Below are positions 11,635 through 22,386 of a stretch of DNA of 64,000 nt, one piece after another. The notes under the pieces are model-generated. The model searched no databases. It worked only from the letters and a program-made list of their open reading frames with translations, and was not told the origin of the DNA. Source of the stretch: Miscanthus floridulus (taxonomy: Eukaryota; Streptophyta; Magnoliopsida; Poales; Poaceae). The position numbers were made by a program, and so were the translations under genes. The stretch is taken from the NCBI RefSeq assembly GCF_019320115.1, contig NC_089598.1, positions 87,001,560 through 87,065,559 of the forward strand, in the 5' to 3' direction. Every line of letters begins with the position of its first letter. Position 1 is the first letter of the stretch.

Positions 11635-12381
11635 CTGCTCCTCCAGCAAAGGTTGTCAGAAGCCTCAAGGACCTATTTGCTGAGGGACAGTGAAGTTAAT
11701 GCTGCATTTCAATGTATTTTGTAAACTTTTGTAATATAATGGAGTTTCTGGATGTGGAATTTGGGTGCCTGCGATGGCTCATGCACTGTGAACTTGATGT
11801 AGGGCCTCTAAGCTTCTTTTGTAATGGTTCTGGATGTGGAGTTTAGGTGGCTGTGAGGACCTGTGAACTATATGGCCTGTAACGATCTATTTTCTAGATG
11901 CCTGTAATGCTTGTAAACTTGAACAAGCTGAAACCATTCTGTGAAGTAATGCTGTTCTCATAAATTGCTATTGTCAGTTTCAATGATGCTATTGTCAATA
12001 TTTTAATCATGTATAGTTTCAGTCTTTTAATATTCAAGTACAATTGCTATTGTTAGTAATATACATGTACAATATTAATGTATAGTTTTTGAACCAATGC
12101 TATTGTCACTAATATACATGTACAATTTTAGTTTCAGTGTTACAATATTCTTAAACAAACTGATTTTTCAAACTGAATTCCATTAACATAACTGAATTCC
12201 ATTTGCATACAGTAGCCATGACAACATACATTTTAGTTTGTTGCTTCCAAATGGCACAAAAGGACTACTTCACAAGGACTGAATTCCATTACAAACGCCG
12301 ATGCCATACAACAGCTAAGACCAACGAAAGCTCGACATGGAATGCTTCTAAATGGTACACCTATAGACCAACTAAATTTTA
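11635..12381. other. No gene recognised; AT-rich tract
   Basis: Plus-strand frames just after the LTR (about 11635-11690) could be a short coding tail (PPAKVVRSLKDLFAEG then stop), but I cannot name it. The rest is AT rich, with repeated ACTAATATACATGTACAATT-like tracts near 12050-12130. Part of it is probably the 3' UTR of the minus-strand GRF gene. Confidence 0.4.
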
Positions 12382-12864
12382 CTACTTCCAAATGTTGGTC
12401 ATAAGACAACCAAGAGCTACACCTACACATACTGCTGCTATGACAACATATTTCTTCTTCACCTTCTGTACTTCCACCTTCAGCTCCCAAAGAGAAGTCA
12501 TAGCACTCTCAACTTTCAGCTTCATTTCATCCAATTCTTGCTACAAGACCAAAATCTGGTCGACAGAGCCATGTCCACCATCTCCTGAACTGAAATGGAT
12601 CGCCTTCCTCGACCGATTTGGGTGCTGCTCTGGGTTGCGTATGTATGCATCATACTGCGCCTCAGACATGATGATGCCACATATTGTTGGGTCACCCCAC
12701 ATCCATGAAACCCTAGCCACATGAAATCCATCCAAGAAATCAAAATTGAACACAAATTGACTTACTTTGATGTTGTCCGGGCACTTGACGAAGGTTTGGC
12801 CATAGGTATCCCGCTGTTTGCTTGTGATCCGAACCAGTTGGACGTGGCAATTTGGCAAGTCCAA
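12382..12864 (-). pseudogene. GRF-type zinc-finger protein with coiled coil and C-terminal membrane anchor, decayed
   Basis: Minus-strand exon 1 (from about 12864) reads NCHVQLVRITSKQRDTYGQ then TFVKCPDNIK, matching the first half of a GRF zinc finger. GTAAGT follows at once and is a good splice donor. After a short intron the frame resumes near 12720 with DPTICGIIMSEAQYDAYI, the second half of the finger. A coiled-coil stretch (ELDEMKLKVESAM) and a hydrophobic tail (VIAAVCVGVALGCLM) precede the stop at 12382-12384. An in-frame TAG before QELDEMK breaks the ORF where CAG would be expected. The first Cys of the usual CPxC pair is missing (LPNC). Grass genomes carry many such small GRF proteins with a C-terminal anchor, some near MULE-type transposons. 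Function is unknown. Confidence 0.6.
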
Positions 12865-13439
12865 GAGCTGAGATAAGGGCAGGCTCTAGATGGCCACGCA
12901 CGTCGAGCTGGAGCCAGCAGCCGCCGCACCCTTAAACTGGTTGCCACTCATAGTCCCACTGATAGGCGAGCGTCGGTGGCCTGCACCGTGTCACAGCAAG
13001 GGCTGACGGGGGAGAGCGGTAAGGGCAGACGTGCGATGGTGCCAATGGCGTGCGCCTGTGTGAACGCATCGGACAGAATGGGGAAAGGGAGAGAAGAACG
13101 GGGGAGGCAGCTTCACTTGCCTTATCAACATAACCAGGGGCAATACAGAGCAATACACAAATATAGGACCTACAAGTGGGCCCAGTGACGCGGCATACGT
13201 AGAACAGGGCATGGGTGTGGGAGGAGAAGAATTATAATGGCAAATCTCTAATAAGGTGAATTGTAATGGCATTTTTCAAAAGTTGGAAAAATTGTAAAGC
13301 GTGGGCAATTTGGAATCATCGCAACATCTGCATTTTTATGGAGCAAATCCTAACATAGCTGAAACCTTGAAGTTGACTAGCGATGAGCGTTGGCGGTGGA
13401 TAATGGCAGGGGCCCGTGGGCTATCCCACTTGACTGCCC
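12865..13439. other. Upstream region of the GRF pseudogene; no other gene recognised
   Basis: GC-rich up to about 13200, then AT rich. Reading frames here are short and overlap on both strands, without recognisable domains. It may hold the promoter and 5' UTR of the GRF gene. Confidence 0.35.
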
Positions 13440-13612
13440 CCACCCAGGATGTTAGTTGATTTGTTGTAGGTGCAGGGTCACTTTTCTTTCTTTATCAACG
13501 CGATTGTGTCTTAAGAGTTAAGGGTGTATGGGTGTGTGTTGTACCAGGGTTCTTTACCCCCTCTTTCTTCTTAATATAATGAAGCACAACTCTCCTGCAT
13601 TTTGAAGAAAAC
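13440..13612 (+). mobile_element. LINE (L1-type) 3' end fragment
   Basis: The tract with TTCTTAATATAATGAAGCAC followed by AACTCTCCTGCA and an A-rich end (about 13568-13618) resembles the conserved 3' UTR end of grass L1-type LINEs. No endonuclease or RT frame is attached. The left limit is approximate. Confidence 0.5.
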
Positions 13613-15160
13613 AAAGAATTAGAGTGCCAGAAAAAAGGGTTCTACAGTAAAAGTAGCATGCTGGTGTTCCTTAATCCCCATGATCCAAACTTAAGCTCAG
13701 AAAAGGTAAAATGACATTTATAACATAGGTCAGAGAAATATATGGTTAATATGCCCAAACGACGGTGATGTTAGCCTCAACATAGGCGGATCATTGACCA
13801 ATGCAATGGTGTTTATGTTTTTCATAGTCAGTTGTTATTAGCTGACCATGATGACTTCGACTATCACTGTCGACCCTTTACTGTCGAGGCCGAAAATCGG
13901 CTATGATGGGGGGTTGCAAGCTGAAAACTGGCATGATGTAGTAGTGTCTGTCAGTTGTATTGCTTTAAAACTTGTAGGAAGAGGGGGAAACATGGACCAG
14001 AGGCAAGGTAGGCTCCCATGGAAGAAAGTCCTGTTACGCATGCATCAAGAACGTCTATTGACTTCCGGGGATAGCCCATTTTTATGCCATTTGTTGGCCT
14101 TGATTTTAATTTTATTAAAGACACCAAAGATTTGTACAACCTCTATTCATGGGAGATTGGGTTCGGAAGTAGGAGAGGAAGAAGCAGAACCAACAACAAC
14201 AAGTACAGGACATGCCAGGGAGAGAAGGCTCCTCCTTAATCTCCATCACTTATGGTCTCCTTTTTCACTTGATCTCCATTATCTCTTTTGCTGGTGACAA
14301 GCTCCAATCCTTTTCCCCCTTTTCTTCTTGCTCTTAGTGGTGGCTAGAGAGATGAAGTGATGAACTAGAGAGAGAATAGGAGTTGGAAGAGTGTGAGAGA
14401 GTGAGAGAGCAAGTGTGTGCCACTGCTGGTGACCTTTTCCATGAAGTGAAGACACCTGTGCTGACAGGTTGGGCCAGGGAAGCTCTAGTCAGGAAAGCTC
14501 ACCTCTGTGCATGAAGTGATGTGGCAAACGGTCCGAGAGTGCATAGGATGGTCTGCGGGGACACTTGGTCAAAATTGCTAAGTCTGCGTACATGTTGTGG
14601 TGGACGGTCTAGGAGTGCACTGACGGTCCACCAGAATACAACTGAGCCTAGAAAGTATAGTTTTATGCATATGCAGTTTTCCAAACTGAGATTAAAATGC
14701 TTATGATGGTTATGAAAATGACCATGTCATGATCGGGTCATGACACTCTTGATCTTCATGTGCCAAATGTGAGCTGCACACGGTCCATTCTATGGTCTCT
14801 GGTCCCTCAGTCAAAGTCTTCTCGTCTGCCCTTCACCTCTCTCGGTCCATCGCACACGGACTCCTCACTTGACCTTCTCGATCACCGTTGTGTATTGGTG
14901 CACCCAACACCTACACATTCACAAGACAAGAGACATTTTGCATGACACACTCAACACCATACAACATGACACGACACCTCCGGTTAGCCATTAGCATAAT
15001 CAAGCACATTTGAATATGAACTCAACTGAGAAAGCCTCAAACCTCTAAACTAATGCATCAATCATTCATCACGAATGGATGAAACTAAGGCACTTCTCAA
15101 CTTGGTCTCTTAGACCCCACCAATAACACTAGCCATCACAACCTACAATGCGTGATGGAA
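13613..15160. other. Unassigned repeat-like DNA
   Basis: No domain recognised. A 149-codon plus-strand frame at 13848-14297 has no recognisable motif. Between about 14520 and 14870 the words GGTCCA and ACGGTC recur (as in GACGGTCCACCAG), a pattern seen in some grass LTRs, but I could not find LTR ends. Confidence 0.4.
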
Positions 15161-15165
15161 CAATT

Positions 15166-15345
15166 GTACTAGAACTTGGAACAAGCCATCAAAGTATGGC
15201 TTCATAGAGGTAATATGAAGGTACTGATCAAATGGAAGGACCAATTGGTGGCAGAATCATCTGGGAGGAGGTAGACCTTATCAGACAACTGTTTTCATCT
15301 CTCATCTTGAGGATGAGCTGATTCTCTAGGTAGGGAGAGATATCA
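15166..15345 (+). pseudogene. Ty3/gypsy chromovirus pol C-terminus (chromodomain end)
   Basis: VLIKWKDQLVAESS (about 15220-15261) is the start of an integrase-fused chromodomain. One frame over, WEEVDLIRQLF follows, and then, in another frame, SHLEDELIL, a TAG, and VGRDIMVGN. Together these match the chromodomain-to-C-terminal tail of a plant chromovirus, broken by two frameshifts and a TAG where Gln is usual. Nothing of gag or RT is attached. Confidence 0.65.
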
Positions 15346-15665
15346 TGGTTGGTAATAAGTGTAGTGGGAGAATATGCTATGACATAGTTGCAGGTTAATT
15401 TAATAAAGAGGGCCTAGATCTGGCTATTATAGAATTAGATTAGAAGCAACTGTAAGGGAAGAGAACTCTAGTTAAAAAGGTACAAACCCATTAGGACTCA
15501 TCATGAAGACCCCTGTATATAGGGAGATGATATGCTAATGAAAGTATTAAAAGGTTAGGGATTAATTCCCTTCTCTCTCTCTCTCTCTCCCTGAGGATCA
15601 CTGCTGCTACTACCCTACCACCGCCTGAAAGGCGCACTACACTAAGGTTTGTTAATTGAGATAAA
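15346..15665 (+). repeat. Possible LTR following the chromovirus end
   Basis: Directly after the chromodomain tail lies about 300 bp with a TATA-like CTGTATATAGGG (about 15512), a (CT)n run (15573-15589), and an end followed by TTTGGTGCCCC (15669-15679), which looks like a primer-binding site. Boundaries and TG...CA ends are not certain. Confidence 0.35.
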
Positions 15666-15874
15666 AATTTGGTGCCCCAATTTAAACACCCCCCCACATC
15701 TTGGGGCCGCTAAGTCCTTACACCCTCTCTTGCACCATTTGGTTCGTACAAAGAATGAATCGATTCGCTGCTGGTGTGTTTGGCACCGATTCTGCCATTT
15801 CGTATGCATGGGAAACAGAAATGATTCACACATCCAAACCCACCCTTAGATTACAAACTTTAAATGGTAGGTAC

Positions 15875-17298
15875 CAATGTTTTTGAGGCGCTGCAGCGAC
15901 GCGCGGCGCCCTACCCCCTTCACAACGCCTAGGCGTTTATGGCGGACGCCTAGGCGACGCCATATGATCATCTTAATATATAATGCTACTAAAATTCAGA
16001 AGCAAATCATACCTTAATATTGCCAAGTCTTAGCATGTAATACCATAATAAAATGCTACCAGAGTGCTAGTGCACAACGTAAAGTTGCAAAATAGCAAAT
16101 CTGAAATCTCTCATCACTTAATAGCAACAAATTAGTCTCTAATAACATAATATAACTTAATGACTAGTGCTGCTAAGGCAAAACAAATATAAGTAGCATA
16201 AGTGCAGATCTGAAATCTCTAGTCAGTATCATCTAGGGATGATTATTCAAGCAGTTTTCCATCTCCACTCTAATTGCAGTGGTAGTTTCCATGCACTTCC
16301 TTGTATCTCCAAAGCCACCCCCCAGATGTTTCTTCAGCCTTTTTATCCCTCCGGTAAGTGAGGCATCACATAGGGTGCATGCTACCATATCTTTGTCTTG
16401 AAGGTTTGGCCAATACCCATACTTCCATCCTAGATCCGTAGAGTTTCCCTTCCGAGTTAAATCAGTCCTGGGATCATAATTGCTAATGATGGAAGATGGA
16501 CTTGCCATTGTGCTATCAGCTGTAAAAACAAAGAACTCGAGCACTTCCGGTCACCTCTATATAACAAAGCATGAGAGACAGGGAAAGAAATAGAGGAAGA
16601 GGGAAAGAAACAGAGGAAACAGAGGAAAAGGGAAAGAAACAGAGGAAGAGGAGGGAAGCATGGCTGCAGAGGAGACTAGAGAGGAGGCAGGGAGCATACG
16701 AGGCAGATGGGTAGACAGTCGACGGAGGCGGGCGAGCAGGTGTTGATGGGCAGGAGCTGCAGGTGCAGTGCGGACGGACCCTGGTGGACTTGAGTAGCCA
16801 GGCGGAGATGCAGGGGCGGACTCGCGGGAGGTGCACGCGGCTGGTGGACTCGAGCAAGGAGCAGCAAACCTCCACCTCTGCCTCCGCCGCCAAGAAGCAG
16901 GGCTGCCGCCGCCGCCTCTTTTCCTCTCCTCTCTCCATGAAGCTGCAGCGGCCCGCCCCCACGATAAAAGCCCCTGAGCGGGAGATTTGCCGCGCAACAG
17001 CATATATGCAGTCGATTCCCGCCCTTTTCCTTCTAGCGCTGACACGACGCGATCGATTTCCCGCCCAGCTTTCATCGCGCGCGGTCGATTCCCGCCAGTT
17101 TCATCGCGTCCTATCGATTCCCCGCCCGATTCCGCCTTCCTCTGCTCCGGTGTCCGCCACAGGCCTCTAGGCGCTCGCCCGACGCCTTTCCACGCCTAAT
17201 CTCATATGGCGGACGCCATACGCACGCATGCCGTGGCAACCCTGATGCCCAGCACCCTGGGCACGCCTTGTCACCTAGGCGACGCCTCAAAAACAATG
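15875..17298 (-). mobile_element. Non-autonomous hAT transposon keeping only the BED exon
   Basis: The left end CAATGTTTTTGAGGCG and the reverse complement of the right end, CATTGTTTTTGAGGCG, match at 15 of 16 bases. The flanks are a perfect 8-bp duplication GTAGGTAC (15867-15874 and 17299-17306), diagnostic of hAT. Copies of CGCCTAGGCG-like words near both ends are typical hAT subterminal repeats. At 1424 bp it is far too short for a transposase gene. Inside is one BED zinc-finger exon (16233-16508) with a GC-rich leader (16560-17170). Confidence 0.9.
16233..16508 (-). CDS. BED zinc-finger N-terminal fragment of a hAT transposase
   Basis: From ATG 16506-16508 (MASPSS) the frame has 91 codons. 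It contains YWPNLQDKDMVACTLC then GGIKRLKKHLGG and DTRKC, that is a BED finger with C-x2-C, a basic helix with His and a final Cys. BED fingers bind the ends of hAT elements. The RNase H-like core and dimerisation domain that should follow are absent, because the element ends about 360 bp downstream. An upstream in-frame start at 16544 is less likely. If translated, the product could bind hAT ends without catalysing transposition, but expression is unknown. Confidence 0.7.
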   Translation of the reverse strand: MASPSSIISNYDPRTDLTRKGNSTDLGWKYGYWPNLQDKDMVACTLCDASLTGGIKRLKKHLGGGFGDTRKCMETTTAIRVEMENCLNNHP

Positions 17299-17306
17299 GT
17301 AGGTAC

Positions 17307-17858
17307 ATATGTAAATATAATGCTGCTTTTTTTAATTGGGTTGGGGTTAATTTAGTCAGAGACCCTTATAATTTCAGAGAAATTTTGAATGTTTAGAACC
17401 TTAATTATATTTCAGGACAGATAGTATTCATTAACATAAAAAATAAAAAATACCATATGTCTCCGCATAAATAGGCGGATTCTAAAAGTCACACAACCAA
17501 TACGTTACATAAAAACTCGCTTTGTGGACCTGGTGATTTTAGAATTTCATTGGTACCTGCCAGCAGTGGTTGAATATATTTTTAAAAGTTGCAAAATCAT
17601 TTATATGGCTGGGCACATAAAACTATTTTTATGTTTTGCTAACACCAATGAGTGGATATATGAAAGTTAAAAATACAGGTACGAAGAAAATCTTCCGTGG
17701 GTAACTGGGTATCGTGCTGTGCGTGTACAATGGCACTGGGCGCACCATGTCATGTGTCTGGAAGGCACTCCGATGATCCTCCGGTAGATATAGCAGCGTG
17801 TAACACGAAGTGCGAAAAGGATGTATCACCTATAAACATAAACATATGCTACATAGTA
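17307..17858. other. AT-rich DNA, nothing recognised
   Basis: No frame with a recognisable domain and no repeat ends were seen. Confidence 0.4.
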
Positions 17859-18060
17859 CTCCCTTTCGTCTAAGAAATAATACAATTCTAGCGCAGTATC
17901 GTATTTTAATCTACCAAGTTTGACCAATTATAGATAAAATAACATCAAAAAATTATAGATAAAATACTATAAATATTTACAATACCAAATAGATATCATT
18001 AGATTAATTATGAGATGTATTTTTATAATAAATTAATTTAGAGCTATAAATATAAATATT
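17859..18060 (+). mobile_element. Stowaway-like MITE fragment
   Basis: It starts with CTCCCTTTCGTCTAAGAAAT after a TA dinucleotide (17857-17858), close to the Stowaway start CTCCCTCCGTCC. Typical inner words follow (AAGTTTGACCAATTATAGAT, TATCATTAGATTAATTATGA). The matching right terminal repeat is missing, so this is a 5' fragment. The end is approximate. Confidence 0.6.
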
Positions 18061-21000
18061 ATTCACTAAAAGCTCGGTGAAATGTAAACTATTTTGTTTT
18101 GGCACATAACTCACAGTTTCATGCTTTCGTGAGTACAACGAACAAATCCAAGGATGATCCAGATGCCCGCTAGATCTCACACAGGCGCAGCTTGAGGCTA
18201 GGATGTTGCCAGTTGCTACTCTTTCGGCCTTCTTCCTTTTTCGCCGAGAGCTACAAGCACGATGCAACCGCTGCCGGGCATGCACACACACCATGACATG
18301 ACACACATCATGTCACCAACCGAGGCCACTAATCGCCGCAGCATTCGCCGGTGCTCCTGAGACATGATGAGCATCAAAAACATTTATCACGTCAAATTAA
18401 AATTGCGCCTCACGATCAAGCTAGCAAAAGCTGAAAGCTAGCCGTGCTCATTGGAGTGCTCCATGTTAATGTGTTGACCTCGTCTATCATCATTCGGGTC
18501 TTGCGTAGCAAAAACTGCCGAGACGCCAGCCAAACACGAGGCCGACAGGAGTTCGTGGCCTGATGGCTCCACTGGTGTGTACAGTATGCATGTTTGGTAG
18601 TGCCCGGTCGATTCACCGCATCGCAACGACCCCGCGGACTCGATCGGCAATTAAAGCGACGGCTCCTCCATTTGTCAAAGGTTTGGGGCAGTGGCACCAA
18701 CACTCGTATGAGTGGTAGATTTGGGTTTTCTTATCAGTACTAGGTTTGGGCCTGTGCGTTGTTAGAGGACAACTAAATTTTTATACTAAAAACATAGGAA
18801 TCGTACAATAAGATAATAATATTGTGAAATTAAATACCGACGTTAAAGTGACATTTAATCCAAAAGGCAAAGCTCATGATATTAACAGTCACAGGGAGCG
18901 AGGCGTCGCATGCTCACAAGCTCTACTGTATAGTCTTTTCCGTGATGCGGCTAAGGTAACATTTTATATCAGCAAAAAGAAATCTCCGATATCAATTTCT
19001 TTCATGCGCCAATAAATCCACAAATAAGTTTCGCCGCATCTACATTGCCCATGCTAACGCTATGGGATGTTTCGTAGTGCAAATCAAACAAGCAAAAGAC
19101 AATACATATCTTGGTATTCAAGCTGAGATATATTAAGGTACATCTAGAGAGAGAGAGAGCTATTATATTTAAGTCCCCCCGCGCCCAAAAAAAAAGCACC
19201 GAAGTCCCTTCAAATATCATGAAAGATAGCGGGCCATTGATCTGACCAATTTCATGAGCAATCACTGATGGGAGACAAACTTGTTGTCGGCTTCAGATTT
19301 CATGGAATGTATGTTACTCTAATGCTCTGTAGTATTTTTCAAAAGTAAAATAGTGCTAAACACAGAAGAAACCAGCAAATAGGTTGAGGTATTCCATCGT
19401 AGAATCTATTTTCTTTACTCCAAGTCCAGCGCCACGCTGTCCACCGCCAGTCTCATCCTCTCAAAGGTGCCATGTTGGTAGCATCCCCTTCCATAAATTC
19501 AAATTTGGATTTAGCACAATACAAGAATGGAAGTACTATTATAAAAATTGAATCCGCAGTATCATGATTTTTTTGAAGACATGGCAAACAATCACGAAGG
19601 AACCTAAGCCAGCAAACAAAGGAAATTAGCGCATGTGACGAGGGGTTATCACAGACGCGGATTGTCTAAACGCGTCTGTGATGATGAACTAAAAAATTAA
19701 AAAAATATCAATGCCAGGTCGCACATGATACTATACAATTTATTTCATCATCATCATACAGACAAAATGCCAGGAATGTACCTTGCGCTAGAGACTCCAT
19801 AAATGTATATTAACAGACATTGGCACAGTGCAAACGTTATTGAGTTGTAAACGGTCCTAGACTCCTAGTGACGTTTCCTTCACACTCGATTGCAGAATGA
19901 GTGAAATGGGATTTGCCGTAGCAGTGGCTAGTGAAAGTCTGAAAGATACATTTGCTTCCACAAGTTTCTATCAGACAGTTTCGCTCATGACATCATTCAT
20001 ATCAGCTTAGGATGAACATTTGATTTCTTAAACTAAATTCTTCCGGGGCAAGCTAAGCAATTGTGGTATACTAAAACTACAATAAACAAAATGTAAACCA
20101 GCGCAAACCTTGTCTAACTCTAGGAATACCTAGTTGTGATGCTGCCATGAATGGAAGCTCGCTCCCTGAGCAAATGCACTCTTGACGATAAGCCACTGGT
20201 GGCCTGGCCAGGATTCAGACTTGGTAAGATCATTGGATTATATTGCTTATTTCTATTAGTTAAAATATTGTAAAAAAGGAAAGGTGAGGGTGGTTGGTTG
20301 GTTGGTTAGGGGAATGGCACAACCTTAGTGGCCTGCAGACCTACGTTTCTCTTCTCCTCTCCTGTCGATTGTTTCATCGGGTAGGACTTCTTGCTAGCTG
20401 AATAGTATGTGATTTGACTATTTGAGCATTACCAAAATAATCATGGAATATTAGCTCTGGTGTGAAAACTATTTGAAAATGATGACAGCCGCCAGCACAC
20501 ATTATCAACAAGCATTATGAAAATACACATGGCTACAATTTGTATTGTTTGATTGTTTAAATTTTATTTATGCAAGACCACTCTTTCAGTGGTATGACAA
20601 GGTGTCACTATTGTCACTTTGTCAGGTTGAGTAAATCACCCTCTCCATCCCACAAACAAACATAGAGTTATTTAGAGTTAGAATGAACTGATTGAGCCTA
20701 TAGCATGTGAATTTTTACATGATCTCCAGGAACAGGAACATGACTTTGGTCTGTGTAGAAAGTAAATGAACCTGCATGAAGATCAAGGTATTGGGAGCTT
20801 GAGATGAGATGCGTTGGGCCTGCTACTGCAGAGCTCTCATCGATGCGTTGGGCCTACTACTGTAGTTCTAGTCGGCTTGGAACAGAGATCACCAGCAGGT
20901 ATTTTAGCAAAGAGATCAAAGAAGCAGAAAAAGAAAAATAGAACACTCTTTACATTTATGGATGGTTGATAATTCAAGTGCTAGCAATATATTTTTGAAA

Positions 21001-21185
21001 AAAAAGACACATTAAAGCACACCATTCGAACTAAACTATTGAGGAGGCTAACCCACGTTCTAACTTGTGAAATCAATATCCCAATTATAATAACTCTAAT
21101 TCATTGATTGTTCATCATAAAATCATCTTAAATCAAACCCTATCTATCCATACTAGTTCCATAATCTTTTGGGCTCATTTGAATA
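18061..21185. other. Unassigned intergenic DNA with one perfect inverted repeat
   Basis: No gene is supported. Items seen: a perfect 12-bp inverted repeat at 19648-19682, a short GA run near 19148, and a (GGTT)n run near 20295. Part of the right end may be intron or 3' flank of the pfkB pseudogene. Confidence 0.4.
19648..19682. repeat. Perfect 12-bp inverted repeat
   Basis: ATCACAGACGCG (19648-19659) and CGCGTCTGTGAT (19671-19682) pair exactly around an 11-base loop. Such words occur as subterminal repeats of grass DNA transposons. No flanking element ends were found. Confidence 0.6.
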
Positions 21186-21266
21186 TACCAAAATACAACC
21201 AGACCATGAGCATTGTAAGGTATCATACCAAAATACACCCAGACCAGGAAGCATTGTAAGGCATCA
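21186..21266. repeat. Tandem duplication of about 40 bp at an exon-intron border
   Basis: Two copies (21186-21225, 21226-21266) share TACCAAAATACAMCCAGACCA and GCATTGTAAGG (M is A or C). The right copy abuts the splice donor of the last recognised pfkB exon. Confidence 0.75.
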
Positions 21267-21269
21267 TAC

Positions 21270-22386
21270 CTTGGATGGAATTCATTTTGGCATAGTAGAA
21301 CTCTGGTCAACTTTCTTCTCTAGTGTTTCGAATAAAGCCTCTACATCTATTTCCCCTGCCTCAGAAGCATCTGAATGTGTTTTTTTCCAAAAATGGGAAA
21401 AATATATCATTGGATCCTCTGCCGATACAATACATAATCCACTGTATGTGTACCCATGTCTTATCTCAAGTACTTAGCTAACATTAACATAAAGATCTAT
21501 AGTAAACGAACCTGTCATGCTTCTCCCAAACATTAAGCAACCTTTCTCCCCCAGGGTTACAATAACAAATTCAATGTTTGGTAACCTTGAAAGCATGGAT
21601 ACTAAAGCAAAAGGTATTGATGAGGCTCCTGTCCAAGCCTACAAATATAGATCGTGTGGAAAGAATGTAATCACTAATCAACAAGATACCAAAGAACTGA
21701 AAGTGCTAAACATATGCCAAATGCCAAAGGCTTTAGTGTACCAAAAGTTCAAAATAGCACAAGGAAATTTTGTTGGCAACCACCTGATTTGATTATGCTA
21801 ATCCAACTACAGTTACCACTCTAAGCTAGATTACAGTAAAACAAAGGTAGCACACTTAAGCGGTTTACATTGCTACAAGGAGAAGCTGGTACTGGGGGTG
21901 TCTTGGGCAGGATTATGCAGTTATGCTCTTTTGCAATCCAAACAGGTTACCTAAGAAAACTTTACAGAGCATACAATGTAAGATGCAAAATTAAGAATCT
22001 CGTCTAGCCCCTCCCTCTTCTTTCAGCATCTATCAAAATAGGGACTTTTCTTTGACTTGCCCGCACTGGATTGTTCCATAAACACAGGTCAGTCTTAGTA
22101 GCAGTGCAGAAAGGTGAAAAATAACCATAAAAAGGCTTATGTGTCACATTAATGCAACATAAGTTGTAGGATGCTGACAACATGAACAAAATTAAAATAA
22201 CTTTCCTATTGGGAGCCATATCTGGAAGAAATTACTCCGTCTGCAATAAACAAAGCAGTGTCGTGCCATCACACATCAAAGTAGAAGATGTCCGCACCAT
22301 CTAAAGCGGACGACAAGTTTGCCTTTGTGAGCTCTTCTCGTACCATGGGCGGAGAACCAGGAGTATGTATACATGTACGAGATTTC
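21270..22386 (-). pseudogene. pfkB-type carbohydrate kinase, decayed multi-exon gene
   Basis: Four minus-strand exons fit one pfkB-family sugar kinase. Exon a, 22386-22236: after acceptor TTTCAG it reads RTCIHTPGSPPMVREEL then DGADIFYFDV, a TGA, and WHDTALFIAD. Exon b, 22065-21951: QRKVPILIDAERR then, after a 1-base shift, EGLDEILNFASYIVCS, ending TCT-TAG before donor GTAACC where CAG is expected. Exon c, 21638-21512: WTGASSIPFALVSML, then LPNIEFVIVTLGEKGC, the kinase core strand. Exon d, 21418-21270: ASEAGEIDVEALFETLEKK, then a TGA before IPSK and donor GTATG. The exon structure is kept, so it is not a retrocopy. The N-terminal part and the C-terminal GAGD catalytic region were not found. 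It resembles the plant pfkB group typified by At4g28706/At5g43910; that assignment is from memory. Confidence 0.75.

Noticed and set aside
13848..14297. 149-codon plus-strand frame
   Set aside because: No motif, no homologue I recognise, surrounded by repeat-like DNA.
16557..17075. 172-codon minus-strand frame
   Set aside because: GC-rich low-complexity leader of the small hAT element; no domain, and overlapping frames of similar length on both strands.
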